A stretch of DNA of 64,000 nucleotides from Dendrocalamus latiflorus (lineage: Eukaryota; Streptophyta; Magnoliopsida; Poales; Poaceae), in contig CM029664.1 of NCBI GenBank assembly GCA_017311315.1, positions 25,313,271 to 25,377,270 of the forward strand. Reading direction: 5' to 3'. The notes beneath the pieces are model-generated. The model was not told the DNA's origin. It worked only from the letters and a program-made list of their open reading frames with translations, and ran no database searches. This document shows positions 46,177 through 58,470 of this stretch, piece after piece (within the stretch, counting starts at the first letter, position 1; every line of letters begins with the position of its first letter). The position numbers and the translations under genes are program-made.

Positions 46177-47142
46177 ACCTAATACCTTTTGGTTTAACTA
46201 ATGCACCTAGTACCTTCATGAGATTAATGAACGAGGTTTTGCGTGCTTTCATTGGTAGATTTGTGGTGGTTTATTTTGATGATATACTGATATATAGTAA
46301 ATCATTAGATGAACATCTTGACCATTTGCGTGCTGTTTTTAATGTTCTACGTGGTGTACGCCTATTTGGTAATATTGAGAAGTGCACCTTTTGCACCGAG
46401 CGAATGTCGTTTCTTGTCTATGTTGTCACTCCACATGGAATTGAAGTTGATCAAGCCAAGGTTGAAGCAATACAGAGTTGGCCGACTCCTAACACGGTCA
46501 CACGGGTGCGGAGCTTTTTAGGACTTGCTGGGTTCTACCGCCGCTTTGTGAAGGATTTCAGCACCATCGCCGCACCATTGAATGAGCTTACCAAGAAGGG
46601 CGTGACATTTGTTTGGGGCACCGCACAGGAGAACGCCTTCACTACACTGAAATATAAGTTAACACATGCACCTTTACTCCAACTCCCTGATTTCAATAAG
46701 ACTTTTGAACTAGAATGTGATGCAAGCGGAATTGGTTTAGGTGGTGTGTTGTTACAAGAAGGCAAACCTATAGCATATTTTAGTGAGAAATTGAGTGGGC
46801 CTAGTTTGAACTATTCTACTTATGATAAGGAGTTATATTCCCCTTTTCGAACCTTAGAAACTTGGCAACATTATTTATGGCCCAAAGAATTTGTTATACA
46901 TTCTGATCATGAATCTTTAAAACATATTCGAAGTCAAGGTAATCTGAACCGTAGACATGCAAAGTGGGTTAAATTTATTGAGTCTTTCCCCTATGTCATA
47001 AAACACAAGAAGGGAAAGGAGAATGTTATTGCTGATGCTTGTCTAGGAGATATGCCATGCTTTTACAACTTGACTTCAAAATTTTTGGATTAGAGACTAT
47101 TAAAGAGCAATATGTGCACGATGCTGATTTTGCGGAAATCTG
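46177..47142 (+). pseudogene. gypsy reverse transcriptase (C-terminal half) and RNase H, frameshifted
   Basis: The coding frame opens with PFGLTNAPSTF before the Met at 46218. Reverse transcriptase motif YFDD, with its two catalytic aspartates, is at 46277-46288. The thumb/connection region with RSFLGLAGFYRRFV follows near 46510, then RNase H with LECDASGIGLGGVL near 46710. The frame then breaks: near 47035-47045 the sequence shifts at the end of RNase H and this frame stops at 47091. The following linker is in another frame and meets a second shift or stop near 47130 before integrase resumes. Missing: everything upstream of mid-reverse transcriptase. No active enzyme can be made. It belongs to Ty3/gypsy by domain order and motifs. 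Confidence 0.92.
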
Positions 47143-48663
47143 TTGAATTGTAAAGAAGGGAAAATGTGGAATAAGTTTGTCATTAATGATGGCCAAAAGT
47201 TGTGCATTCCTGCTGGTTCCGTTCGTCTGTTGTTGTTACAGGAAGCACATGGAGGCGGGTTGATGGGACATTTTAGTGTGAAGAAAACGGAGGACATACT
47301 TGCTGATCATTTCTTTTGGCCAAAAATGAGACGGGACGTCGAGCGCTACGTTGCTCGCTGCACTACATGTCAAAGAGCTAAGTCACGACTTAATCCTCAT
47401 GGTTTATATATGCCTTTACCCGTTCCTAGCGTTCCATGGGAAGATATTTCGATGGACTTTGTTTTAGGATTGCCTAGGACCAAGAAGGGGAGGGATAGTA
47501 TATTTGTGGTTGTTGATAGATTTTCTAAGATGGCCCATTTTATACCATGTCATAAGAGCGATGATGCTACCCATATTGCTGATTTATTCTTTCGTGAAGT
47601 TATTCGCTTGCATGGTGTGCCCAATACTATAGTTTCAGATCGTGATACTAAATTCCTTAGCCATTTTTGGAGAACTCTATGGGCTAAATTGGGGACTAAG
47701 CTGTTATTTTCTACTTCTTGTCATCCCCAAACTGATGGACAAACTGAGGTTGTGAATAGAACTTTATCTACCATGCTTAGGGCTGTGTTGAAAAAGAATT
47801 TAAAAATGTGGGAAGAATGCTTGCCTCATGTTGAGTTTGCTTACAATCGTTCATTGCATTCTACTACAAAGATGTGCCCTTTTGAAGTTGTTTATGGTTT
47901 TGTGCCTTGTGCTCCTATTGATTTAATGCTTCTTCCATCTTCAGAGAAATTGAACCCTGATGCTAAACAGCGTGCTGAATTGATTTTAAAAATGCATGAG
48001 ACAACTAAGGAGAATATAGAACGCATGAATGCTAAATATAAACTTGCTGGTAGTCAGGGGAGGAAACGTTTAACTTTTCAACCTGAGGATCTTGTTTGGT
48101 TGCATTTAAGAAAAGATAGGTTCTCTGAATTGAGAAAATTGAAATTGATGCCAAGAGCTGATGGTCCTTTCAAGGTGTTAGAAAAGATTAATGATAATGC
48201 ATACAAGCTTCAACTGCCTGCAGATTTTGCTGTGAGTCCCACTTTTGACATTGCAGATTTAAAGCCCTACTTGGGAGAAGAGGACGAGTTTGAGTCGAGG
48301 ACGACTCAAATGCAAGAAGGGGAGGATGATGAGGACATCCCTTCCATGGATAAAACTCAGCCACAGCAAGTGTTACAAGGACCACTCACTCGAGCTCGTG
48401 CTCGTCAACTTAATTACCAGGTGAATTCATTCCTAGGTTCATATATTACTGAGAATAGACCGCTACCTAATGCAAGTGATTTAATTGTGCTTAGGAACCT
48501 GGGAAAGGATGAAGGAGAGGGACGTGGAGTCATGGACATGCCTGGATGGAATAATGGAGTTCACCACGTCACTTTCGGGCCAAGCCAAACAAGAATTCGA
48601 GTTGGACACGTTCTGGAATCAGATTCGGACTGCTGCGATGGTACCAAGTTCAAACGGGCATAA
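47143..48663 (+). pseudogene. gypsy integrase and polyprotein C-terminus, separated fragment
   Basis: The open frame of 506 codons has no start of its own and was part of pol. It holds the integrase zinc-binding region (H...H, then CTTCQRAK near 47370), the core with aspartate in SMDFVLGLP (about 47450), aspartate in VSDRDTKFL (about 47640), and glutamate in DGQTEVVNR (about 47745), and a C-terminal region ending GPLTRARARQ. I see no chromodomain. The catalytic triad is intact, but two frame breaks just upstream separate it from RNase H. The last roughly 50 codons run through the polypurine tract into the LTR, so the frame's end is not meaningful. The piece after 48344 is duplicated at 57506. 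Confidence 0.9.
48501..48522 (+). other. gypsy polypurine tract
   Basis: A run of purines, GGGAAAGGATGAAGGAGAGG, lies just before the inferred LTR start TGGAGTC at 48525. The second copy is at about 57663-57684. Confidence 0.65.
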
Positions 48664-49307
48664 CTTCCTCATACGGACTCCGATTGGGACGTTCTTATAC
48701 TTCATGGAAAGCTTAGGAAGTCTATTTTCCAACGGATCCAACTTCGTCTTAAAATTCCATCTGAGCCCACCGCAATCATCAAAAGACCCCACGTTGGTTT
48801 CTGAGTCCGAGTCAAAAAGGGTGCTGCGCCACCTCCACTTGGCCCATGGGCCTTGTAACCATAGGGCGTGCCCTTGGACGCCCCCTGGTCGTTCTCCCTA
48901 TAAAGGAGCCGCTGCCTCCGTTGCTAAGACTTGGATTTTGTTGAGTTTAGGTTTAGCCATTGTGCAAACTTTGTTCTTCAGTTGTGTCGGACGACCACCT
49001 GTCAAGACAGCTTCGAGATCCCATCTTTGTTATTCGCAATACAATTTATGCTTCATTCATATTTGCAATATCAGATTGCCTTCGTCTTATTCTTGCTAGT
49101 TCTTCGATTGCTCGCAAGGACTGAACTTCGTGTTCAGGTTGATCGCGCCTCCAGCGTGACTGCGTGGTCAATAACACTTCGGAGTTGGTTCAGCGATTGC
49201 TAAGGCGCAAGCGTCGTCGCACGGTTGTAGTCGGATCGTGAGAGTCGCCTCCACCAAAATCGATACTTATCAATCTCATCGAAAGATCGGGCACCTCGTC
49301 TCCATCA
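48525..49307 (+). repeat. gypsy 3' LTR, about 783 bp
   Basis: Start inferred from the polypurine tract and TG; end from ...TCTCCATCA, after which satellite sequence resumes in mid-monomer. A TATA box is at 48899. The last 250 bp (TTCTTCGATTGCTCGCAAGG, CGATTGCTAAGGCGCAA, GGTTGTAGTCGGATCGT) match, in the same order, the satellite monomer read on its minus strand. Confidence 0.8.
48899..48905 (+). promoter_or_regulatory. TATA box of the gypsy LTR
   Basis: TATAAAG followed by GAGCCGC. The same box in the second copy is at 58062-58068. It defines U3 as about 375 bp. Confidence 0.65.
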
Positions 49308-50509
49308 GGTGCTATCCGAAAACCAAGAGGGGAGTTAGTGTACGCGTTGGTTTCCTTGAACACCATACAGCCGAACACCATACATACGAGGTTCACTTAT
49401 ATCCTTTGAATACTTGAGAGTAGTCACTGATATTGCATTGAGGGCTGCTCCTGAATACTTAAAGCTGAACATTGGTGAAGCACAAGCGGTCCCGTTCTTC
49501 GATGAAAGTGGTAGATTCGAATGAGGATGGAGATAACATTGATGACCCGACTACAACCCCCCAAGGACATTGCGCCATAGCGATCGGTACCAATTCCAGA
49601 GGTTGTTCGTGACCTTGTCGGAGCACAATCAACGTAACCACGAGGGTACTTGTTGTCCTACAAGCAATCGAAGAACATGCAAGAACAAGATAAACAGGCA
49701 CCCAATTGCAAATGAAAGATGCATGTTTCAATCTGAATCAGAAAAATCCAAACGCTAGTTGCGCATCTGCTATTTTTGCGAGTTTTGTTCAGCCTTGATC
49801 CATTAGAAATTTTGTTTACGTGCTGATCTTTGCGTTCCATCGCGCAACTTGATCTTGTGTTCCCTTAAAACAAAAAATGTAGATCCAATTTACTCTTGAA
49901 GTTGAGTCCATGTCTACAACTCCTCCCAGATCAACCCGAGTACAGCCCTAGAATCCAAACAAAAAAAGTAGATTCATTTGACTCTTGAAGTGAGTCCGTG
50001 TCTACAACTCCTCCCAGATCAATCCGAGTACGACCCTAGAATCGAAGTCGGTTTTGGCTAGCTGTCCCCTTCCGAATCCGTTTGGAGGTTGCCATCCGAA
50101 ACCAACTCCACGGAGGTGCTATCCGGAAACCAAGAGGGGAGTTGGTGCACGCGTTGGTTTCCTTGAACAACCACACAGCCGAACACCATACATACAGGTT
50201 CACTTATATCCTTTGAATACTTGAGACTAGTCATTGATATTGCATTGAGGGCTGCTCCTGAATACTTAAAGCTGAACATTGGCGATAGCACTAGCGGTCC
50301 CGTTCTTCGATGAAAGTGGCAGATTCGATTGAGGATGGAGATAACATTGACGACCCGAATACAACCCCCCAAGGACGTTGCGCCTTAGCGATCGATACAA
50401 ACTCCAGAGGTTGTTCGTGAACTTGTCGGAGCACAATCAACGTAACCACGGGGGTACTTGTTGTTCTACAATCAATCGAAGAACAGGCAAGAACAAGATA
50501 AACAGCAAT

Positions 50510-52940
50510 CCAATTGCAAACGAAAGATGTGTGTTTCAATCTGAATCAGAAAAATCCAAACGCTAGTTTCGCATCTGCTATTTTTGCGAGTTTTGTTCAG
50601 CCTTGATGCATTAGAAATTTTCTTTACGTGCTGATCTTTGCGTTCCTTCGCGCAACTTGATCTTGTGTTCCCTTAAAACAAAAAAAAGTAGATTCAATTT
50701 ACTCTTCAAATTGAGTCCGTGTCTACAACTCCTCCCAGATCAACCCGAGTACAACCCAAGAATCCAAACAAAAAAAACTAGATTCATTTGACAATTCAAG
50801 TGAGTCTGTGTCTACAACTCCACCCAGATCAATCCGAGTACGACACTAGAATCAATGTCGGTTTTGGGTAGCTGTCCACTTCCGAATCCATTTGGAGGTT
50901 GCCATCCGAAACCAACTCCAGGGAGGTGCTATCCGAAAACCAAGAGGGGAGTTAGTGTACGCGTTGGTTTCCTTGAACACCATTCAGCCGAACACCATAC
51001 ATACGAGGTTCACTTATATCCTTTGAATACTTGAGACTAGTCACTGATATTGCATTGAGGGCTGCTCCTGAATACTTAAAGCTGAACATTGGTGATAGCA
51101 CTAGCGGTCCCGTTCTTCGATGAAAGTGGTAGATTCGAATGAGGATGGAGATAACGTTGATGACCCGACTACAACCCCCCAAGGACATTGCGCCATAGCG
51201 ATCGGTACCAATTGTAGAGGTTGTTCGTGACCTTGTCGGAGCACAATCAATGTAACCACGAGGGTACTTGTTGTCCTACAAGCAATCGAAGAACATGCAA
51301 GAACTAGATAAACAAGCACCCTATTGCAAATGAAAGATGCATGTTTAAATCTGAATCAGAAAAATCCAAACGCTAGTTTCGCATCTGCTGTTTTTGCGAG
51401 TTTTGTTCAGCCTTGATCCATTAGAAATTTTGTTTACGTGCTGATCTTTGCGTTCCTTCGCGCAACATGATCTTGTGTTCCCTTAAAACAAAAAAAAGTA
51501 GATTCAATTTACTCTTCAAATTGAGTCCGTGTCTACAACTCCTCCCAGATCAACCCGAGTACAACCCAAGAATCCAAACAAAAAAAACTAGATTCATTTG
51601 ACTCTTCAAGTGAGTCTGTGTCTACAACTCCACCCAGATCAATCCGAGTACGACACTAGAATCAATGTCGGTTTTGGGTAGCTGTCCACTTCCGAATCCG
51701 TTTGTAGGTTGCCATCCGAAACCAACTCCAGGGAGGTGCTATCCGAAAACCAAGAGGGGAGTTAGTGTACGCGTTGGTTTCCTTGAACACCATTCAGCCG
51801 AACACCATACATACGAGGTTCACTTATATCCTTTGAATACTTGAGACTAGTCACTGATATTGCATTGAGGGCTGCTCCTGAATACTTAAAGCTGAACATT
51901 GGTGATAGCACTAGCGGTCCCGTTCTTCGATGAAAGTGGTAGATTCGAATGAGGATGGACATAACGTTGATGACCCGACTACAACCCCCCAAGGACATTG
52001 CGCCATAGCGATGGGTACCAATTGCAGAGGTTGTTCGTGACCTTGTCGGAGCACAATCAATGTAACCACGAGGGTACTTGTTGTCCTACAAGCAATCGAA
52101 GAACATGCAAGAACTAGATAAACAAGCACCCTATTGCAAATGAAAGATGCATGTTTAAATCTGAATCAGAAAAATCCAAACGCTAGTTTCGCATCTGCTA
52201 TTTTTGCGAGTTTTGTTCAGCCTTGATCCATTAGAAATTTTGTTTACGTGCTGATCTTTGCGTTCCTTCGCGCAACTTGATCTTGTGTTCCCTTAAAACA
52301 AAAAAAAGTAGATTCAATTTACTCTTGAAGTTGAGTCCGTGTCTACAACTCCTCCCAGATCAACCCCAGTACAGCCCTAGAATCCAAACAAAAAAAAGTA
52401 GATTCATTTGACTCTTGAAGTGAGTCCGTGTCTACAACTCCTCCCAGATCAATCCGAGTACGACCCTAGAATCGAAGTCGGTTTTGGCTAGCTGTCCACT
52501 TCCGAATCCGTTTGGAGGTTGCCATCCGAAACCAACTCCAGGGAGGTGCTATCACTTGACCAAGAGGGGAGTTAGTGCACGCGTTGGATTCCTTGAACAA
52601 CCATACAGCCGAACACCATACATACGAGGTTCACTTATATCCTTTGAATATTTGAGACTAGTCATTGATATTGCATTGAGGGCTGCTCCTGAATACTTAA
52701 AGCTGAACAATGGCGATAGCACTAGCGGTCCCGTTCTTCGATGAAAGTGGTAGATTCAATTGAGGATGGAGATAACGTTGACGACCCGACTACAACCCCC
52801 CAAGGACGTTGCGCCATAGCGATCGATACCAACTCCAGAGGTTGTTCGTGACCTTGTCGGAGCAGAATCAACGTAACCACGGGGGTACTTGTTGTCGTAC
52901 AATCAATCGAAGAACAGGCAAGAACAAGATAAACAGCAAC
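50510..52940 (+). repeat. Trimeric higher-order repeat, copy 1 (2431 bp)
   Basis: Three successive monomers are repeated as a block 2431 bp further on. Private markers include GACAATTCAAGTGAG at 50791 and the TATCACTTGACC variant at 52550. Boundaries are approximate because flanking monomers are also similar. Confidence 0.85.
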
Positions 52941-55371
52941 CCAATTGCAAACGAAAGATGTGTGTTTCAATCTGAATCAGAAAAATCCAAACGCTAGTTT
53001 CGCATCTGCTATTTTTGCGAGTTTTGTTCAGCCTTGATGCATTAGAAATTTTCTTTACGTGCTGATCTTTGCGTTCCTTCGCGCAACTTGATCTTGTGTT
53101 CCCTTAAAACAAAAAAAAGTAGATTCAATTTACTCTTCAAATTGAGTCCGTGTCTACAACTCCTCCCAGATCAACCCGAGTACAACCCAAGAATCCAAAC
53201 AAAAAAAACTAGATTCATTTGACAATTCAAGTGAGTCTGTGTCTACAACTCCACCCAGATCAATCCGAGTACGACACTAGAATCAATGTCGGTTTTGGGT
53301 AGCTGTCCACTTCCGAATCCATTTGGAGGTTGCCATCCGAAACCAACTCCAGGGAGGTGCTATCCGAAAACCAAGAGGGGAGTTAGTGTACGCGTTGGTT
53401 TCCTTGAACACCATTCAGCCGAACACCATACATACGAGGTTCACTTATATCCTTTGAATACTTGAGACTAGTCACTGATATTGCATTGAGGGCTGCTCCT
53501 GAATACTTAAAGCTGAACATTGGTGATAGCACTAGCGGTCCCGTTCTTCGATGAAAGTGGTAGATTCGAATGAGGATGGAGATAACGTTGATGACCCGAC
53601 TACAACCCCCCAAGGACATTGCGCCATAGCGATCGGTACCAATTGTAGAGGTTGTTCGTGACCTTGTCGGAGCACAATCAATGTAACCACGAGGGTACTT
53701 GTTGTCCTACAAGCAATCGAAGAACATGCAAGAACTAGATAAACAAGCACCCTATTGCAAATGAAAGATGCATGTTTAAATCTGAATCAGAAAAATCCAA
53801 ACGCTAGTTTCGCATCTGCTGTTTTTGCGAGTTTTGTTCAGCCTTGATCCATTAGAAATTTTGTTTACGTGCTGATCTTTGCGTTCCTTCGCGCAACATG
53901 ATCTTGTGTTCCCTTAAAACAAAAAAAAGTAGATTCAATTCACTCTTCAAATTGAGTCCGTGTCTACAACTCCTCCCAGATCAACCCGAGTACAACCCAA
54001 GAATCCAAACAAAAAAAACTAGATTCATTTGACTCTTCAAGTGAGTCTGTGTCTACAACTCCACCCAGATCAATCCGAGTACGACACTAGAATCAATGTC
54101 GGTTTTGGGTAGCTGTCCACTTCCGAATCCGTTTGTAGGTTGCCATCCGAAACCAACTCCAGGGAGGTGCTATCCGAAAACCAAGAGGGGAGTTAGTGTA
54201 CGCGTTGGTTTCCTTGAACACCATTCAGCCGAACACCATACATACGAGGTTCACTTATATCCTTTGAATACTTGAGACTAGTCACTGATATTGCATTGAG
54301 GGCTGCTCCTGAATACTTAAAGCTGAACATTGGTGATAGCACTAGCGGTCCCGTTCTTCGATGAAAGTGGTAGATTCGAATGAGGATGGACATAACGTTG
54401 ATGACCCGACTACAACCCCCCAAGGACATTGCGCCATAGCGATGGGTACCAATTGCAGAGGTTGTTCGTGACCTTGTCGGAGCACAATCAATGTAACCAC
54501 GAGGGTACTTGTTGTCCTACAAGCAATCGAAGAACATGCAAGAACTAGATAAACAAGCACCCTATTGCAAATGAAAGATGCATGTTTAAATCTGAATCAG
54601 AAAAATCCAAACGCTAGTTTCGCATCTGCTATTTTTGCGAGTTTTGTTCAGCCTTGATCCATTAGAAATTTTGTTTACGTGCTGATCTTTGCGTTCCTTC
54701 GCGCAACTTGATCTTGTGTTCCCTTAAAACAAAAAAAAGTAGATTCAATTTACTCTTGAAGTTGAGTCCGTGTCTACAACTCCTCCCAGATCAACCCCAG
54801 TACAGCCCTAGAATCCAAACAAAAAAAAGTAGATTCATTTGACTCTTGAAGTGAGTCCGTGTCTACAACTCCTCCCAGATCAATCCGAGTACGACCCTAG
54901 AATCGAAGTCGGTTTTGGCTAGCTTTCCACTTCCGAATCCGTTTGGAGGTTGCCATCCGAAACCAACTCCAGGGAGGTGCTATCACTTGACCAAGAGGGG
55001 AGTTAGTGCACGCGTTGGATTCCTTGAACAACCATACAGCCGAACACCATACATACGAGGTTCACTTATATCCTTTGAATATTTGAGACTAGTCATTGAT
55101 ATTGCATTGAGGGCTGCTCCTGAATACTTAAAGCTGAACAATGGCGATAGCACTAGCGGTCCCGTTCTTCGATGAAAGTGGTAGATTCGATTGAGGATGG
55201 AGATAACGTTGACGACCCGACTACAACCCCCCAAGGACGTTGCGCCATAGCGATCGATACCAACTCCAGAGGTTGTTCGTGACCTTGTCGGAGCAGAATC
55301 AACGTAACCACGGGGGTACTTGTTGTCGTACAATCAATCGAAGAACAGGCAAGAACAAGATAAACAGCAAC
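52941..55371 (+). repeat. Trimeric higher-order repeat, copy 2 (2431 bp)
   Basis: Near-identical to 50510-52940. I noticed only three substitutions: T to C near 53940 in the CAATTCACTC stretch, G to T near 54925, and A to G near 55188. Such similarity implies a very recent block duplication. Confidence 0.85.
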
Positions 55372-57505
55372 CCAATTGCAAACGAAAGATGTGTGTTTCA
55401 ATCTGAATCAGAAAAATCCAAACGCTAGTTTCGCATCTGCTATTTTTGCGAGTTTTGTTCAGCCTTGATGCATTAGAAATTTTATTTACGTGCTGATCTT
55501 TGCATTCCTTCGCGCAACTTGATCTTGTGTTCCCTTAAAACAAAAAAAAGTAGATTCAATTTACTCTTCAAATTGAGTCCGTGTCTACAACTCCTCCCAG
55601 ATCAACCCGAGTACAACCCAAGAATCCAGCAAAAAAAAAACTAGATTCATTTGACTCTTGAAGTGAGTCTGTGTCTACAACTCCTCCCAGATCAATCCGA
55701 GTACGACCCTAGAATCAATGTCGGTTTTGGGTAGCTGTCCACTTCCGAATCCGTTTGGAGGTTGCCATCCGAAACCAACTCCAGGGAGGTGCTATGCGGA
55801 AACCAAGAGGGGAGTTAGTGCACGCGTTGGATTCCTTGAACAACCATACAGCCGAACACCATACATACGAGGTTCACTTATATCCTTTGAATACTTGAGA
55901 CTAGTCATTGATATTGCATTGAGGGCTGCTCCTGAATATTTAAAGCTGAACATTGGCGATAGCACTAGCGGTCCCGTTCTTCGATGAAAGTGGCAGATTC
56001 GAATGAGGATGGAGATAACGTTGACGACCCGACAACAACCCCCCAAGGACGTTGCGCCATAGCGATCGATACCAACTCCAGAGGTTGTTCGTGACCTTGT
56101 CGGAGCACAATCAACGTAACCACAAGGGTACTTGTACCTACAAGCAATTGAAGAACAGGCAAGAACAAAGATAAACAGCAACCCAATTGCAAACGAAAGA
56201 TGCGTCTTTCAATCTTAATCAGAAAAATCCAAACGCTAGTTTCGCATATGCTATTTTTGCGAGTTTTGTTCAGCCTTGATCCATTAGAAATTTTGTTTAC
56301 GTGCTGATCTTTGCGTTCCTTCGCGCAACTTGATCTTGTATTCCCTTAAAACAAAAAAAAGTAGATTCAATTTACTCTTGAAGTTGAGTCCGTGTCTACA
56401 ACTCCTCCCAGATCAACCCGAGTACAACCCTAGAATCCAAACAAAAAAAAGTAGATTCATTTTACTCCAGTAGTGAGTCCGTGTCTACAACTCCTCCCAG
56501 AACAATCCGAGTGCGACCCTACAATCGAAGTCGGTTTTGGCTAGCTGTCCACTTCCGAATCCGTTTGGAGGTTACCTTCCGAAACCAACTCCAGGGAGGT
56601 GCTATCCGGAAACCAGGAGGGGAGTTAGTGCACGCGTTGGTTTCCTTGAACAACCATACAGCCGAACACCATACATACGAGGTTCACTTATATCCTTTGA
56701 ATACTTGAGACTAGTCATTGATATTGCATTGAGGGCTACTCCTGAATACTTAAAGCTGAACACTGGCGATAGCACTAGCGGTGTCGTTCTTCGATGAAAG
56801 TGGTAGATTCGATTGAGGATGGAGATAACATTGACGACCCGACTACAACCCCCCAAGGACGTTGCGCCTTAGCGATCGATACAGACTCCAGAGGTTGTTC
56901 GTGACCTTGTCGGAGCACAATCAACGTAACCACGAGGGTACTTGTTGTCCAACAAGCAATCGAAGAACAGGCAAGAACAAGATAAACAGCAACCCAATCG
57001 CAAATGAAAGATGTGTGTTTCAATCTGAATCAGAAAAATCCAAACGCTAGTTTCGCATCTGCTATTTTTGTGAGTTTTGTTGAGCCTTGATCCATTAGAA
57101 ATTTTGTTTACGTGCTGATCTTTGCGTTCCTTCGCACAACTTAATCTTGTGTTCCCTTAAAACAAAAAAATAGATTCAATTTACTCTTGAAGTTGAGTCC
57201 GTGTCTACAACTCCTCCCAGATCAACCCGAGTACAACCCTAGAATCCAAACAAAATAAAGTCGATTCATTTTACTCTTGAAGTGAGTCCGTGTCTACAAC
57301 TCCTCCCAGAACAATCCGAGGGCGACCCCAGAATCGAAGTCAGTTTTGGCTAGCTATCCACTTTCGAATCCGTTTGGAGGTTGCCATCCGAAACCAACTC
57401 CAGGGAGGTGCTATCCGAAAACCAAGAGGGGAGTTAGTGTACGCGTTGGTTTCCTTGAACACCATTCAGCCGAACACCATACATACGAGGTTCACTTATA
57501 TCCTT

Positions 57506-58470
57506 CCATGGATACAACTCAGCCACAGCAAGTGTTACAAGGACCACTCACTCGAGCTCGTGCTCGTCAACTTAATTACCAGGTGAATTCATTCCTAGGT
57601 TCATATATTACTGAGAATAGACCGCTACCTAATGCAAGTGATTTAATTGTGCTTAGGAACCTGGGAAAGGATGAAGGAGAGGGACGTGGAGTCATGGACA
57701 TGCCTGGATGGAATAATGGAGTTCACCATGTCACTTTGGGGCCAAGCCAAACAAGAATTCGAGTTGGACACGTTCTGGAATCAGATTCGGACTGCTGCGA
57801 TGGTACCAAGTTCAAACGGGCATAACTTCCTCATACGGACTCCGATTGGGACGTTCTTGTACTTCATGGAAAGCTTAGGAAGTCTATTTTCCAACGGATC
57901 CAACTTCGTCTTAAAATTCCATCTGAGCCCACCGCAATCATCAAAAGACCCCACGTTGGTTTCTGAGTCCGAGTCAAAAAGGGTGCTGCGCCACCTCCAC
58001 TTGGGCCCATGGGCCTTGTAACCCTAGGGCGTGCCCTTGGACGCCCCCTGGTCGTTCTCCCTATAAAGGAGCCGCTGCCTCCGTTGCTAAGACTTGGATT
58101 TCGTTGAGTTTAGGTTTAGCCATTGTGCAAACTTTGTTCTTCAGTTGTGTCGGACGACCACCTGTCAAGACAGCTTCGAGATCCCATCTTTGTTATTCGC
58201 AATACAATTTATGCTTCATTCATATTTGCAATATCAGATTGCCTTCGTCTTATTCTTGCTAGTTCTTCGATTGCTCGCAAGGATTGAACTTCGTGTTCAG
58301 GTTGATCGCGCCTCCAGCGTGACTGCGTGGTCAATAACACTTCGGAGTTGGTTCAGCGATTGCTAAGGCGCAAGCGTCGTCGCACGGTTGTAGTCGGATC
58401 GTGAGAGTCGCCTCCACCAAAATCGATACTTATCAATCTCATCGAAACATCGGGCACCTCGTCTCCATCA
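57506..58470 (+). mobile_element. Second copy of the gypsy tail: pol C-terminus and 3' LTR
   Basis: Corresponds to 48344-49307 with few differences. It starts mid-codon in the polyprotein tail (57506-57686), then the LTR (57687-58470), which ends at the same base and is followed by the same satellite phase as in copy 1. It therefore arose by duplication of the gypsy-satellite junction, not by a new insertion. About 2.8 kb is missing on its left compared with copy 1. Confidence 0.93.

Larger units (their letters stand above)
46177..49307 (+). mobile_element. Ty3/gypsy fragment: 3' half of pol and 3' LTR
   Basis: A 5'-truncated gypsy element begins inside reverse transcriptase and runs through RNase H, integrase, polypurine tract and a 783-bp LTR. 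Gag, protease and the first half of reverse transcriptase are absent; the junction with satellite at 46176/46177 is abrupt. The family's polyprotein tail (GPLTRARARQLNYQV) also occurs at 57506-57600 and, on the minus strand, near 63780. Confidence 0.94.
49308..57505 (+). repeat. Satellite array 3: about 10 monomers
   Basis: The core recurs at 49570, 50378, 51188, 51998, 52809, 53619, 54429, 55240, 56052 and 56862, spaced 808-812 bp. The first two monomers are like array 1 B and A types. The next six form two copies of a trimer. The last two match the end of array 2 (44517 onward matches 56481 onward). It begins mid-monomer after the gypsy LTR and ends at a four-base microhomology with gypsy pol. 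Confidence 0.95.

Noticed and set aside
48485..49099. 204-codon ORF overlapping the gypsy LTR
   Set aside because: It lies across polypurine tract, U3, TATA box and R, out of frame with pol, and its second copy at 57647 is truncated.
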